Shown in pieces: positions 46,153 to 54,508 of a stretch of 64,000 bases of DNA (positions are counted from its first letter, which is position 1; every line of letters begins with the position of its first letter). Source of the DNA: Bacteroidota bacterium. GTDB lineage: Bacteria; Bacteroidota; Bacteroidia; B-17B0; Aurantibacillaceae. Under the pieces are notes generated by a model. It was not told where the DNA came from and searched no databases. It saw nothing but the letters and a program-made list of their open reading frames with translations. Location of the stretch: the NCBI GenBank assembly GCA_016708845.1, contig JADJFB010000004.1, positions 1 to 64,000 of the forward strand, written 5' to 3'. Position numbers and translations under genes: made by a program.

Positions 46153-47295
46153 ATGCAGATAAATTCAAAATTACCAAATATTGGCACTACCATCTTCACG
46201 GTTATGAGTGGTTTGGCTAAAGAATATAATGCCATTAACCTTTCTCAAGGCTTTCCCGATTTTGGTTGTGATGCTAAATTATTAGAATTTGCCCAAAAAC
46301 ATATGGTGGCTGGTTTTAATCAATACTCTCCTATGACTGGGGCACAGCCTTTAAGAGAGGTAATAAGCGAATTATTGCAAAATTGCTATGACGCTGTTTA
46401 TCATCCTGATTCTGAAATTACGATTACGGCTGGAGCAACACAGGGTATTTATACCAGTATTGCTGCTTTTATTAATAAGGGAGATGAAGTGATTGTATTT
46501 GAACCTGCTTATGATTGCTATATTCCTGCGATAGAAGTGCACGGCGGCATTGCAAAACCAATTCAGTTAGAGTACCCAAATTTTACCATTAATTGGACTA
46601 CCGTAAAGAATACGATTACCGATAAAACTAAAATGATTATTATTAACTCACCTCACAATCCTAGTGGAACAACTCTTTTGGAAAGTGATTTGTTAGAATT
46701 GCAAAAATTAGTAGCTGGGAAAAATATTATTGTAGTGAGTGATGAAGTGTACGAACACATGGTGTTTGATGGGAAACCTCACCAAAGTGCGGCTCGTTTT
46801 AAAGACTTATCGGCTCAATCTATTATTGTTTCTTCTTTCGGAAAAACCATTCATGCTACTGGTTGGAAAATCGGTTACATAGCAGCGCCAAAAGAGTTAA
46901 TGATAGAATTTAGAAAAGTACATCAATTTTTAGTGTTTTGTGTAAACCACCCTTTTCAGCTGGCATTAGCCGATTATTTAAAAGACGATTCTACTTATAA
47001 AGGCTTGCATCAATTTTATCAAGCTAAAAGAGATTACTTTAGAAAACTAGTTTCTGGTTCTCGTTTTGTAATGGAACCTTGCACAGGTACTTACTTTCAA
47101 TTGATGAGTTACAAAAATATTACTGAAGAAAAAGACACGGATTTTGCGGTTAGATTAACTAAGGAAAAAGGATTAGCTTCTATTCCATTATCTGTTTTTT
47201 ATACAAATCAGCAACAACAGCAATTATTGCGTTTTTGCTTTGCTAAAAAAGAAGAGACTCTAGAAAAAGCGGCAGAGATTATTTGTAAATTTTAA
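46153..47295 (+). CDS. PLP-dependent aminotransferase, YbdL/glutamine transaminase type
   Basis: 380-residue fold-type I aminotransferase. Features: INLSQGFPDFGCD (residues 31-43), ITAGATQGIYTSIAAF near 96, INSPHNPSGT near 172, DEVYEHMVFDG near 198 and the PLP lysine in SSFGKTIHATGWKIGYIAAP near 231. This is the pattern of the methionine/kynurenine aminotransferase subgroup (YbdL, glutamine transaminase K), which transfers amino groups among Met, Phe, Gln and 2-oxo acids. An omega-amidase five genes downstream (50048-50770) supports glutamine as donor. First gene of a tight plus-strand run to 50770. Confidence 0.9.
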   Translation: MQINSKLPNIGTTIFTVMSGLAKEYNAINLSQGFPDFGCDAKLLEFAQKHMVAGFNQYSPMTGAQPLREVISELLQNCYDAVYHPDSEITITAGATQGIYTSIAAFINKGDEVIVFEPAYDCYIPAIEVHGGIAKPIQLEYPNFTINWTTVKNTITDKTKMIIINSPHNPSGTTLLESDLLELQKLVAGKNIIVVSDEVYEHMVFDGKPHQSAARFKDLSAQSIIVSSFGKTIHATGWKIGYIAAPKELMIEFRKVHQFLVFCVNHPFQLALADYLKDDSTYKGLHQFYQAKRDYFRKLVSGSRFVMEPCTGTYFQLMSYKNITEEKDTDFAVRLTKEKGLASIPLSVFYTNQQQQQLLRFCFAKKEETLEKAAEIICKF

Positions 47296-47316
47296 TTGGT
47301 ATATTTACTACACTAA

Positions 47317-47997
47317 ATGTTGTTTATGAAGTCGATTTCTATTTTACTGTATCTTTTAGGAATTGCAACATTTGCTTATTCGCAAGATACCATTCAATTT
47401 ATTAGTAAGGCTCCTCAATCTGTAAAAGTTGCCGAAGTTGGCATTGATGAAATCAAGTACCATCGTTTTGATAATCTCGATGGTCCTTTATATGTTGCAA
47501 GTAAAAATGAAATTAGATATATTAAATATTCCAACGGACTTGTTGATTCGATAACAGTAGCTAGTAAATTAAAAACGGAAGCACCCGAAACGTTGACGGG
47601 TTACAGTGCTCCAATTTCTGCTTATGGCAGCGAAAAAATACTGATATCAGGTAGTAGATTATCTCATAACGGTAAAGCTGTAGGAGAAGCAAGATTGTTT
47701 CGATTAATATCAAATGTACCTATTCCCGAAAAAAAAGCTGAATTATACAAAGAATATTTAGTAATGAAGTCTTACAAAAAGCGACAATATTTATTTGGTT
47801 TTGTGGGTCTTGGTGCGGGATTAGCATTGCCATACATTGGATTAATGTCGTCGATTGTTTTCGACGACGGAGTGCCGTTTGCTATTGGCTTTGCTGCTGG
47901 AGCTACTTTTGGTATTACAGGCGCAGTACTTTCTGGAATAAATAAACATAAACGAACAAAAAAACGAGTAGATATCGCCAACCTTTATAATAATTAG
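47317..47997 (+). CDS. Secreted/membrane protein of a four-gene paralogue array, member 1
   Basis: 226 residues and no family I can name. A signal peptide (MLFMKSISILLYLLGIATFA, then YSQDTIQF) is followed by a small beta domain (residues 25-85) with the pattern shared by all four members: VKVAEVGIDEIKYHRF, NLDGPLYVASKNEIRYIKY, SNG. Two hydrophobic segments near the C terminus (FVGLGAGLALPYIGLMSSIV and AIGFAAGATFGITGAVLSG) are followed by a basic stretch and the closing motif IANLYNN. It follows the aminotransferase by 21 bases and precedes member 2 by two bases. Confidence 0.8.
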   Translation: MLFMKSISILLYLLGIATFAYSQDTIQFISKAPQSVKVAEVGIDEIKYHRFDNLDGPLYVASKNEIRYIKYSNGLVDSITVASKLKTEAPETLTGYSAPISAYGSEKILISGSRLSHNGKAVGEARLFRLISNVPIPEKKAELYKEYLVMKSYKKRQYLFGFVGLGAGLALPYIGLMSSIVFDDGVPFAIGFAAGATFGITGAVLSGINKHKRTKKRVDIANLYNN

Positions 47998-47999
47998 TC

Positions 48000-48692
48000 A
48001 TGACAAAAAAAATAGCTCTTAAATTAATCATATCTGTTCTTTGTTTTTTAAATATTTCAGTGACAGTTTTTGCGCAAGACACTATTTTTTACAAGAAAGC
48101 GGGCAGTATTGTCGTGTTTGTGAAAGAAGTTTCGCAAACGGAAGTACAATACAAAAAAGTGGAAATGCCAGACGGGCCAATGTACATTATTGATAAAAAT
48201 GATATCGCAAAAATCGTGTATAAAAATGGATTTACAGAAGAAATAAAAGCACCTGTTGTTGAAACTACCATAGGCAACTCTAATCAACCTTTTACGGTAA
48301 CATATTCATCGCCAGCTGATCTTAACTATGAGAAAATCACTTATTCAGACACAAAGCGTAGTCAGAATTCATTAATTAGATTAGTGGATAGACATCCTGA
48401 TCCATCTAGGCACGATAAGTTAATGAAAGACGCTCGTGCTATGAGAAGTTTAAAGAGACATCAAGATGGAACACGAACGGGGGCTATTATTTTTGGAGGA
48501 GTTGCTATTGGAGGCGCAGCCGTATATTCCTTGATTAGTGCTGCTAGTTTTGGTAGCTACGTAGATCCTATATATGCAGCGCCACCAGTTTTATTTGGCA
48601 CTTTGGCTGTTATTTTAGGTGGCACTTCTATTGCTATTAATATAAATTTAAAGAAAAAACGCAACGAATTTGTTAATTATTACAATCAATAA
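48000..48692 (+). CDS. Paralogue array member 2
   Basis: 230 residues with the same architecture as its neighbours: signal peptide ending FAQDTIFY, beta domain with VVFVKEVSQTEVQYKKVEM, PDGPMYIIDKNDIAKIVYKN, G, then a linker, two hydrophobic segments (AIIFGGVAIGGAAVYSLISA and PPVLFGTLAVILGGTSIAIN), a basic stretch LKKKRNE and the ending NYYNQ. The linker contains RHPDPSRHDKLM, as in member 4's HLLSDRHVFLM. The function is unknown. The start is two bases after the stop of member 1. Confidence 0.8.
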   Translation: MTKKIALKLIISVLCFLNISVTVFAQDTIFYKKAGSIVVFVKEVSQTEVQYKKVEMPDGPMYIIDKNDIAKIVYKNGFTEEIKAPVVETTIGNSNQPFTVTYSSPADLNYEKITYSDTKRSQNSLIRLVDRHPDPSRHDKLMKDARAMRSLKRHQDGTRTGAIIFGGVAIGGAAVYSLISAASFGSYVDPIYAAPPVLFGTLAVILGGTSIAININLKKKRNEFVNYYNQ

Positions 48693-49332
48693 TTATTTCA
48701 GATTATTTTTTCTGTTTTTTTTAAGTGCAAGTGCTTTTGCACAGGACACTATTTTTACCAATACTTCTCAAATCCTTTTAGTTCGAGTATTAGAGATTTC
48801 TAAAACAGAAGTGACATATAAAAATTATTATAATCCAGATGGCATTATAAGAAGCCTCAGTAATGAACAGATTGCAAAAATTATATACGAAAACGGCAAA
48901 GAGGAATCTAAATTTCAATTAAAACAAAAAACATCAGGAGCTACATCACCACTTAATTTATTCGTCGTGGAAGGAAAGCATATTGCTATTAATAATACCG
49001 ATATCACTCATAAAGCAGCTTATAAAATAATGATGAAAAGAGATGTTCAATTAAATTCAGAAGAATTGAATGGCGCTCTAGTGGATGCGGATAGTAAACG
49101 TAACGGGCAGATTGCTTTCAATATTATTGCTCCAGTAGCAGCAGTTGGCGGTATTTATTTTGCAAGGCAACATCGTTACAATGACCCAAGGCAGAAGATG
49201 ATTTTAAGAACTTTTTTAATTAGTGGGTTTAGCGTTTGTGTTGTTTCTCTCATCACAGCTCAGATATATAAATCCATAAAAAATAAGCACATTCGTAAAG
49301 CTGCACTTTTATATAATAATGATATTTTATAA
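48670..49332 (+). CDS. Paralogue array member 3
   Basis: 220 residues. No ATG is available at the expected position; TTG 48670 is the most upstream usable start and gives a signal peptide (LIITINNYFRLFFLFFLSAS, AFAQDTIF) while overlapping the end of member 2 by 23 bases. Beta domain: LLVRVLEISKTEVTYKNYY, NPDGIIRSLSNEQIAKIIYE, NG. The GP of DGP is changed to GI. Two hydrophobic segments (IAFNIIAPVAAVGGIYFARQ and ILRTFLISGFSVCVVSLITA) and an ending AALLYNN. It is the most divergent member. Confidence 0.75.
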   Translation: MLIITINNYFRLFFLFFLSASAFAQDTIFTNTSQILLVRVLEISKTEVTYKNYYNPDGIIRSLSNEQIAKIIYENGKEESKFQLKQKTSGATSPLNLFVVEGKHIAINNTDITHKAAYKIMMKRDVQLNSEELNGALVDADSKRNGQIAFNIIAPVAAVGGIYFARQHRYNDPRQKMILRTFLISGFSVCVVSLITAQIYKSIKNKHIRKAALLYNNDIL

Positions 49333-49355
49333 TTACATTTATTAAAACATTCAAA

Positions 49356-50045
49356 ATGAGAGTCGTTTTTATATTTATACTTTGTGCTGTTCAATTATAT
49401 TTGAATGCGCAAGACAGTATTTATAAGAGAACTGGACTTGTTATTCCTGCAAAAATCTCAGAAGTAAATATTAAAGAGATTTCCTATAAGCGATTGGATC
49501 TATTGGACGGGCCGTTGTTTATCATAAATAAAAATGAGATTCAAAAAATTAAGTATGCTAATGGAACCATTGATTCATTTATGGTTTTAAAAGAGGGGAC
49601 AAAAGCACCAAACGTAGTTTTTGTAAATCCCAGATACATTGCACCCGATTTTAATCAAATTCAGCCTTCCATACGACGAGGTACATACAAGTATCAAGGG
49701 CATCTTCTATCTGATAGACATGTGTTTTTAATGGCTTTGGAAAAGAATAACCTTTGGAAAAATACCGACATAGAGTTAAATGTTATTGCTTCTAAAAAAT
49801 ACAAAGTTATGCAATATTCTATAGGCTATAGTGGGGCCATTATTGGTGGGATTGGCTTATATGCATCTGCAATAGCTGGCGGATCGAGTTCAAATTCAAA
49901 CGATGCGTCACTTGCAGCTTTTGCTGGTATTTTGAGTGCTGGCATAGCAGTGTCATCACAAATAATATCTTTTAAATATAAATTGAAACGGGTTAAACAC
50001 GCTGATAAAGTAGCGGAACTTTATAATCAATTATCGAAAAATTAA
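49356..50045 (+). CDS. Paralogue array member 4
   Basis: 229 residues: signal peptide MRVVFIFILCAVQLYLNA then QDSIYK; beta domain VIPAKISEVNIKEISYKRLD, LLDGPLFIINKNEIQKIKYA, NG; linker with GHLLSDRHVFLMALEKN; two hydrophobic segments (SIGYSGAIIGGIGLYASAIA and LAAFAGILSAGIAVSSQIIS); basic stretch KYKLKRVKH; ending VAELYNQ. The shared order suggests that each protein exposes the small beta domain to the periplasm and is anchored by a C-terminal hairpin. Two bases separate it from the omega-amidase gene. Confidence 0.8.
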   Translation: MRVVFIFILCAVQLYLNAQDSIYKRTGLVIPAKISEVNIKEISYKRLDLLDGPLFIINKNEIQKIKYANGTIDSFMVLKEGTKAPNVVFVNPRYIAPDFNQIQPSIRRGTYKYQGHLLSDRHVFLMALEKNNLWKNTDIELNVIASKKYKVMQYSIGYSGAIIGGIGLYASAIAGGSSSNSNDASLAAFAGILSAGIAVSSQIISFKYKLKRVKHADKVAELYNQLSKN

Positions 50046-50047
50046 AC

Positions 50048-50770
50048 ATGGATGATTTAATAATTACAACGATACAAACTAATTTATATTGGCAAGATAT
50101 TGATAAAAATTTAGTTCACTTTGAGGAAAAATTAAATGCGCTGACAGAGCAAACCGATATTATTGTATTACCAGAAATGTTTACGACGGGCTTTACAATG
50201 AATCCTAAAGTTTTAGCAGAGTCGCACGGAGATAAAGGCTTGCAATGGATGCAGAGAAAATCGAAAGAAAAAAACTGTGTTTTAGTTGGAAGTATTTCGG
50301 TAAAAGATGGAGAAAAATTTTATAACCGATTATATTGGGTAATGCCCGATGGAAGCTATCAGTCTTATGATAAACGCCATTTGTTTCAAATGGGAAAAGA
50401 AGATGTACATTACACAGCAGGATCTAAAAAGTTTGTGGTTGAATATAAAGGTTGGAAAATTTGTCCGTTAATTTGTTACGATTTACGTTTCCCTGTTTGG
50501 AGCAGAAATACAAAAGAGAATACTTATGATGTTTTAGTATATGTGGCAAATTGGCCCGAAGTACGTTCTTATCCTTGGAAACAATTATTGATTGCCAGAG
50601 CTATCGAAAATCAAGCCTATGTAGTTGGAGTTAATAGAATTGGACAGGATGGAAATGCGATTACTCATTCAGGCGATTCTTGCATACTTAATCCTCGCGG
50701 AGAAATCATCAGTAAAACCAAAGCACACGAAGATGTTTCAGAAACATTGAATTTATCTTTTTCCTATTAG
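50048..50770 (+). CDS. Omega-amidase / nitrilase-family amidohydrolase
   Basis: 240-residue carbon-nitrogen hydrolase with the Glu-Lys-Cys triad visible: E in DIIVLPEMFTTGF (residue ~40), K in SYDKRHLFQMG (~113) and C in CPLICYDLRFPVWSR (~145). It belongs to the YafV/Nit2 branch, which hydrolyses 2-oxoglutaramate and 2-oxosuccinamate to the corresponding dicarboxylates and ammonia. It removes the product of glutamine transamination by the aminotransferase at 46153-47295. Last gene of that run; a strong bidirectional terminator follows at 50904. Confidence 0.9.
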   Translation: MDDLIITTIQTNLYWQDIDKNLVHFEEKLNALTEQTDIIVLPEMFTTGFTMNPKVLAESHGDKGLQWMQRKSKEKNCVLVGSISVKDGEKFYNRLYWVMPDGSYQSYDKRHLFQMGKEDVHYTAGSKKFVVEYKGWKICPLICYDLRFPVWSRNTKENTYDVLVYVANWPEVRSYPWKQLLIARAIENQAYVVGVNRIGQDGNAITHSGDSCILNPRGEIISKTKAHEDVSETLNLSFSY

Positions 50771-50854
50771 GAGGAATTTAGAAAAGTGTTTCCCGTGATG
50801 CTTGATGGAGATGAATTTGAAGTTAAGTAAAGTTTGTTAACTGTCAGTTCGAGC

Positions 50855-50877
50855 TGTCACACTGAGCGGAGTCGAAG
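50855..50877 (-). repeat. Dispersed 23-bp repeat, intergenic copy (copy 2)
   Basis: Minus strand reads CTTCGACTCCGCTCAGTGTG plus ACA, differing at one base from the copy inside res (34176-34198). Confidence 0.7.
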
Positions 50878-50903
50878 TGGTAGTCGATAACATTACTAGG
50901 TTA

Positions 50904-50953
50904 AACAAAAGAGCCTTTCTCCCGATAGCTATCGGCAGAAAGGCTCTTTTGTT
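50904..50953. terminator. Long bidirectional terminator with inner CCGATAGCTATCGG palindrome
   Basis: 17-bp arms AACAAAAGAGCCTTTCT and AGAAAGGCTCTTTTGTT enclose the perfect palindrome CCGATAGCTATCGG (50922-50935), so the whole 50 bases can fold. It lies between the convergent omega-amidase and the gene ending at 50969. Confidence 0.88.
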
Positions 50954-50968
50954 ATATTGCTAGAGTAA

Positions 50969-53122
50969 TTAAAACGGAAGATGAATATATCCTAGTTTCC
51001 ATAAGAAATAAAGCGCAGCTCCTGCCAATAATGATAAAATAAATATTGCTGGAAGAATAGGTTGTTTCTTTTTAGTGAATGGATCATTTAAATTAATTTT
51101 TGCACCTTTTGGTAATTCAGCTAAGTGCGTCAGTGTATTTCCAAATTGGATATTTACAACAGCACTCGCGTTAATCGCCCAACCATTAGCATCTAATAAA
51201 GGTGCCAAGTTACGTTTACGTAATTTTAAATAAGCAATAATCATCGATGGCCCAGAAATTAAAAGCAATAACCCACAAAAGGCAATTGGCATTTTCCACC
51301 AAGTTAAACCTAAGAAACCTGCTACAACCGATGCAAGGGCAGTTCCAATTGCACCAACGGCTAATCCAATAGCTGCAAAAATCCCCACAAATTTACCAAC
51401 GTCAAATGGTGCTGGTGGATCTTTTTTTGCTTTCGCTTCTTCTACTTTTACTGGAACACTTTCTACACCTTTTGTTAAATCAGCATTTACTTTGTCATCT
51501 TGTGCCGCTGCCATTTTATTTACTTGTGTTTCAATAAAACGAGATACTTTACGGTATGGAGAGAAAAATGCCTGACGAATACTAATTGGATTATCTACAA
51601 TTTTAATAACCGTTGCATCCCAATCTAATCCATTTCTATCATAGAATAAAGCATTTTTACCAACCACTAAATTATCAATGTCACCGTTAGTTAAGGCAGC
51701 AACAATGGTCATTTTTTCGTTGGTTGCTCTTGATGTACAATCGCAATACATTAAATACATGCCACTAAACGACACCATAGTTGCGTGTTTAGCCATATCT
51801 GATACTTTGATACATAAATCACAACTTCTTTGATCGATGTATAATGTACCTGCTTGAAAAATGGCTTTAGAACCTGGCGTATAAAAATCAAAAAAGGTTA
51901 CAAAGTTTTTCAATAGGGTAAACATATCGCGGTGGTAGCGAACCAATTTATCTACTAAAATAATATTTGTGGCTTCCTGCTCTAAAGCTTTATCTTGTTC
52001 AATTAAAGTTTGCAACTGATTTTTTTCAGTACCTACTAAAATGGCACGAACTCTTTCTATTCCTAATCCTTCAACAAGATCTCCTTCTTTTTCTGATTTC
52101 CATTGTGCATAGGGTGCAAAGGTTTCAGCAATCTTGTTCCATTCAGTTTCTGTGATCGTATCTTTATTTGGAAATAAAACACTCACCGTTAGAGTTTTGA
52201 AATCACTAATGGCTTTTTCCCATGCTGGATTAATTCCAGTAGATACAGGCAATGATTTATGGGCTTCTATTTTTGCTAAAGGGTAAGCAGCAATTTCTTC
52301 AATGCAGCTCGATAAATCTCTCGCTGTAATTGTTTCAACACGTGCTACTTGTAAGTTTAATACTTCAGTAGATTGTGTGTCAAAAGCCGCTAAACGACAA
52401 CGAATAAAATAATCATCTACTTTTGATTTGATGGATACAAAATTTTGATACGCTCCGTCGGTGATGTCTCCTAATGGGAAAATGGTTTTTATATCCGCTT
52501 CTTTTTTGGCGTACCAAGCCGAATACTTTTCGCAATTTTCTATAAATAGTTGTAAATTTTCAGCTGTAATACCTTGCTTACCACCTCTATCAGCAATTGA
52601 GCCTGATGTTTGAATAATTTCATTTAAAAGAGCAATCAATTCAGTTGAAGAAGTTGAGTCTTCTGTGATAATACCATCACCATTAAATTTTGTGCCAGCA
52701 AATATTTTTTCTGTATCAGATGTTTCTTCAACGGTTAGTATCGTTGATCCTTCTTTACCTAAATTTTTTAAAATAATTTTTGCGGAGTCTAAAAGATTTT
52801 TTCCTAGTTCGGTTGAATCATTGATAGATGTTAAAGAAAACACTGCTTCTTGTTTTAATAAATCATCAGGGTTTCTTAAAATAGATGTAATCCAATTTAC
52901 CGCTTCAATAATTTCTGGCACTCGTATTTGCCCGTCTTTATCAGCATCAATAATCTCTAATGTTTTCTTATCAATCTCTAATCCATTTACAGGGCAGCTT
53001 AAGGCTGTCCATAATTTTGGATCCAATTCTTCAAGATGTATTAAATCTGAACCAGATTCTAAATTCACACGTTTTACCCCACCAACAGTAGAGAAACTCC
53101 ATATATGATTGCTTTTCTTCAT
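50969..53122 (-). CDS. Large uncharacterised protein with EF-hand-like motif and C-terminal membrane segments
   Basis: 717 residues; I do not recognise a named family. Residues 57-70 contain an EF-hand-like loop (DADKDGQIRVPEI), and a second FNGDGIITEDS lies near 150, so calcium binding is possible. A long helical region with cysteine-containing segments (SCDLCIKVSDMAKHATMV, YCDCTSRATNEK) spans 420-490. Three hydrophobic segments occur near the C terminus (FVGIFAAIGLAVGAIGTALA, MPIAFCGLLLLISGPSMIIA, ILPAIFILSLLAGAALYFLW). There is no signal peptide, so most of the protein is probably cytoplasmic and anchored at its end. A TACTTTTG -7 box is at 53140-53147. Confidence 0.75.
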   Translation of the reverse strand: MKKSNHIWSFSTVGGVKRVNLESGSDLIHLEELDPKLWTALSCPVNGLEIDKKTLEIIDADKDGQIRVPEIIEAVNWITSILRNPDDLLKQEAVFSLTSINDSTELGKNLLDSAKIILKNLGKEGSTILTVEETSDTEKIFAGTKFNGDGIITEDSTSSTELIALLNEIIQTSGSIADRGGKQGITAENLQLFIENCEKYSAWYAKKEADIKTIFPLGDITDGAYQNFVSIKSKVDDYFIRCRLAAFDTQSTEVLNLQVARVETITARDLSSCIEEIAAYPLAKIEAHKSLPVSTGINPAWEKAISDFKTLTVSVLFPNKDTITETEWNKIAETFAPYAQWKSEKEGDLVEGLGIERVRAILVGTEKNQLQTLIEQDKALEQEATNIILVDKLVRYHRDMFTLLKNFVTFFDFYTPGSKAIFQAGTLYIDQRSCDLCIKVSDMAKHATMVSFSGMYLMYCDCTSRATNEKMTIVAALTNGDIDNLVVGKNALFYDRNGLDWDATVIKIVDNPISIRQAFFSPYRKVSRFIETQVNKMAAAQDDKVNADLTKGVESVPVKVEEAKAKKDPPAPFDVGKFVGIFAAIGLAVGAIGTALASVVAGFLGLTWWKMPIAFCGLLLLISGPSMIIAYLKLRKRNLAPLLDANGWAINASAVVNIQFGNTLTHLAELPKGAKINLNDPFTKKKQPILPAIFILSLLAGAALYFLWKLGYIHLPF

Positions 53123-53237
53123 AAGATTAATTAAGTTGACAAAAGTATTAAATTTATTGGTTTCAGTTGCTTTTAGAGAAACTTTAACAAATGATATAGT
53201 GTGTTTTATAATTACAGGTTTGTATACTTATCATTAT

Positions 53238-53726
53238 CTATTCAGCTTTTTCTTTATCATATAACTTTAGCTTTTTTTGTAAACGATTAATAGTTTTTGC
53301 TAATCGATCGATTTTTGTTTCTTCTTTTTTGGCGGAGTAAATCCATTGAATATAAAATTTCTGTTCGCTTTCGGAGATGGAATTAAAAAAACGTAAGGCT
53401 TCTGGTTCGTCTTGCAAACACATTAACATTTCATCTGGAATTTCTAAAGGTTCGTTATCAGGATACAAAATCACATGTACAAAATCACCTTCTTTTTTCT
53501 TGGTATGTTTTCTAATTTCTGCTTTCACAGGCAAAAATAACATGCCATTTCCCATGGGCATTAAATGGTATTTTCTAATTTCATAACCATCAATGGTGCC
53601 TCGTACTTTTACCCAACCAAAATGGGCTTTTTTATCCTGCGGTATTTCGGGAATCCGAGTAAATGTCCAACCGCCTTTGCCAGGAAATTTTTCTAAAAGA
53701 TAGAGTTTATCTACAAGTGGTTTCAA
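53238..53726 (-). CDS. DUF1905 / YdeI-OmpD-associated family protein
   Basis: 162 residues. The N-terminal part (PGKGGWTFTRIPEIPQDKKA, HFGWVKVRGTIDGYEIRKYH, LPVKAEIRKHTKKKEGDFV) is a DUF1905 beta barrel. The C-terminal part (PDEMLMCLQDEPEALRFFNS, SEQKFYIQWIYSAKKEETK, RLAKTINRLQKKLKLYDKE) is the YdeI/OmpD-associated helical domain, linked in some bacteria to bacteriocin or peptide resistance. It is a common accessory fusion in Bacteroidota; the biochemical role is unknown. Divergent from the AlkD-like gene. Confidence 0.85.
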   Translation of the reverse strand: MKPLVDKLYLLEKFPGKGGWTFTRIPEIPQDKKAHFGWVKVRGTIDGYEIRKYHLMPMGNGMLFLPVKAEIRKHTKKKEGDFVHVILYPDNEPLEIPDEMLMCLQDEPEALRFFNSISESEQKFYIQWIYSAKKEETKIDRLAKTINRLQKKLKLYDKEKAE

Positions 53727-53800
53727 TGGGTATTTAAATTAAGAATAGCCTAATTTAAAAATAAATTTCTTAGTTTTATAAGTATAAAATTATCTGAACA

Positions 53801-54508
53801 ATGACTGTAAAAGAGATTATGGCGGAATTAGAAGCCAAAGGAAACGTAGGTGTAAAAAATATATTTTTGAAACATGGTGTTAAAGAACCTCTTTTTGGTG
53901 TGAAGATTGAATACTTGAAAGTGATTCAGAAAAAAGTGAAGAAAGATTATCAGCTGGCTAAAGATCTTTATGCTACTGGCAATGCTGATGCTATGTATTT
54001 AGCAGGATTGATTGCTGATGAAGATAAAATGACCAAGAAGGATTTATCGCTTTGGGTAAAACAAGCAGAGTCAACTAATATTAGTGAATATACCGTGCCA
54101 TGGATTGCCGCTGAAAGTCATTTTGGTTATGAATTAGCCTTAGAGTGGATTGATTCTAAAACAGAGCATGTTGCAACCGCTGGCTGGGCAACGTTATCAA
54201 GTGTAATGTCAATTAAGCCAGATAGTGAATTAGATATTCCTGCCTTAAAAAAATTAATTACACGAGTAGAAAAAGAAATTCATACTGTGAGCAACAGAGT
54301 ACGCTCAAACATGAATGGTTTTGTGATTGCAGCAGGATGTTTTGTGCCAGCATTAACAGATGCAGCGATGAATGCTTCTAAAAAAATTGGTGCTGTAAAA
54401 GTTAATACCGATGGCACAGCATGTAAAGTGCCAGATGCCGCCATTTATATTAATAAAGTAAAAGATAAAGGAACACTTGGCAAAAAGAAAAAAATGGCAA
54501 GGTGTTAA
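53801..54508 (+). CDS. DNA alkylation repair protein (AlkD-like HEAT-repeat glycosylase)
   Basis: 235 residues, all helical. The opening KNIFLKHGVKEPLFGVKIEY, then DLYATGNADAMYLAGLIAD and TVPWIAAESHFGYELALEW are typical of the AlkD family, which excises N3- and N7-alkylpurines using a HEAT-like scaffold. The basic C-terminal tail (DKGTLGKKKKMARC) is common in Bacteroidota members. The catalytic Asp/Trp set cannot be checked by eye with certainty. Its stop overlaps the true stop of the opposite-strand gene at 54505-54898 by three bases. Confidence 0.85.
   Translation: MTVKEIMAELEAKGNVGVKNIFLKHGVKEPLFGVKIEYLKVIQKKVKKDYQLAKDLYATGNADAMYLAGLIADEDKMTKKDLSLWVKQAESTNISEYTVPWIAAESHFGYELALEWIDSKTEHVATAGWATLSSVMSIKPDSELDIPALKKLITRVEKEIHTVSNRVRSNMNGFVIAAGCFVPALTDAAMNASKKIGAVKVNTDGTACKVPDAAIYINKVKDKGTLGKKKKMARC

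Noticed and set aside
52665..53108. Plus-strand frame of 147 codons opposite the EF-hand-like protein
   Set aside because: It lies wholly within a well-supported minus-strand gene and has no start signal or motif.
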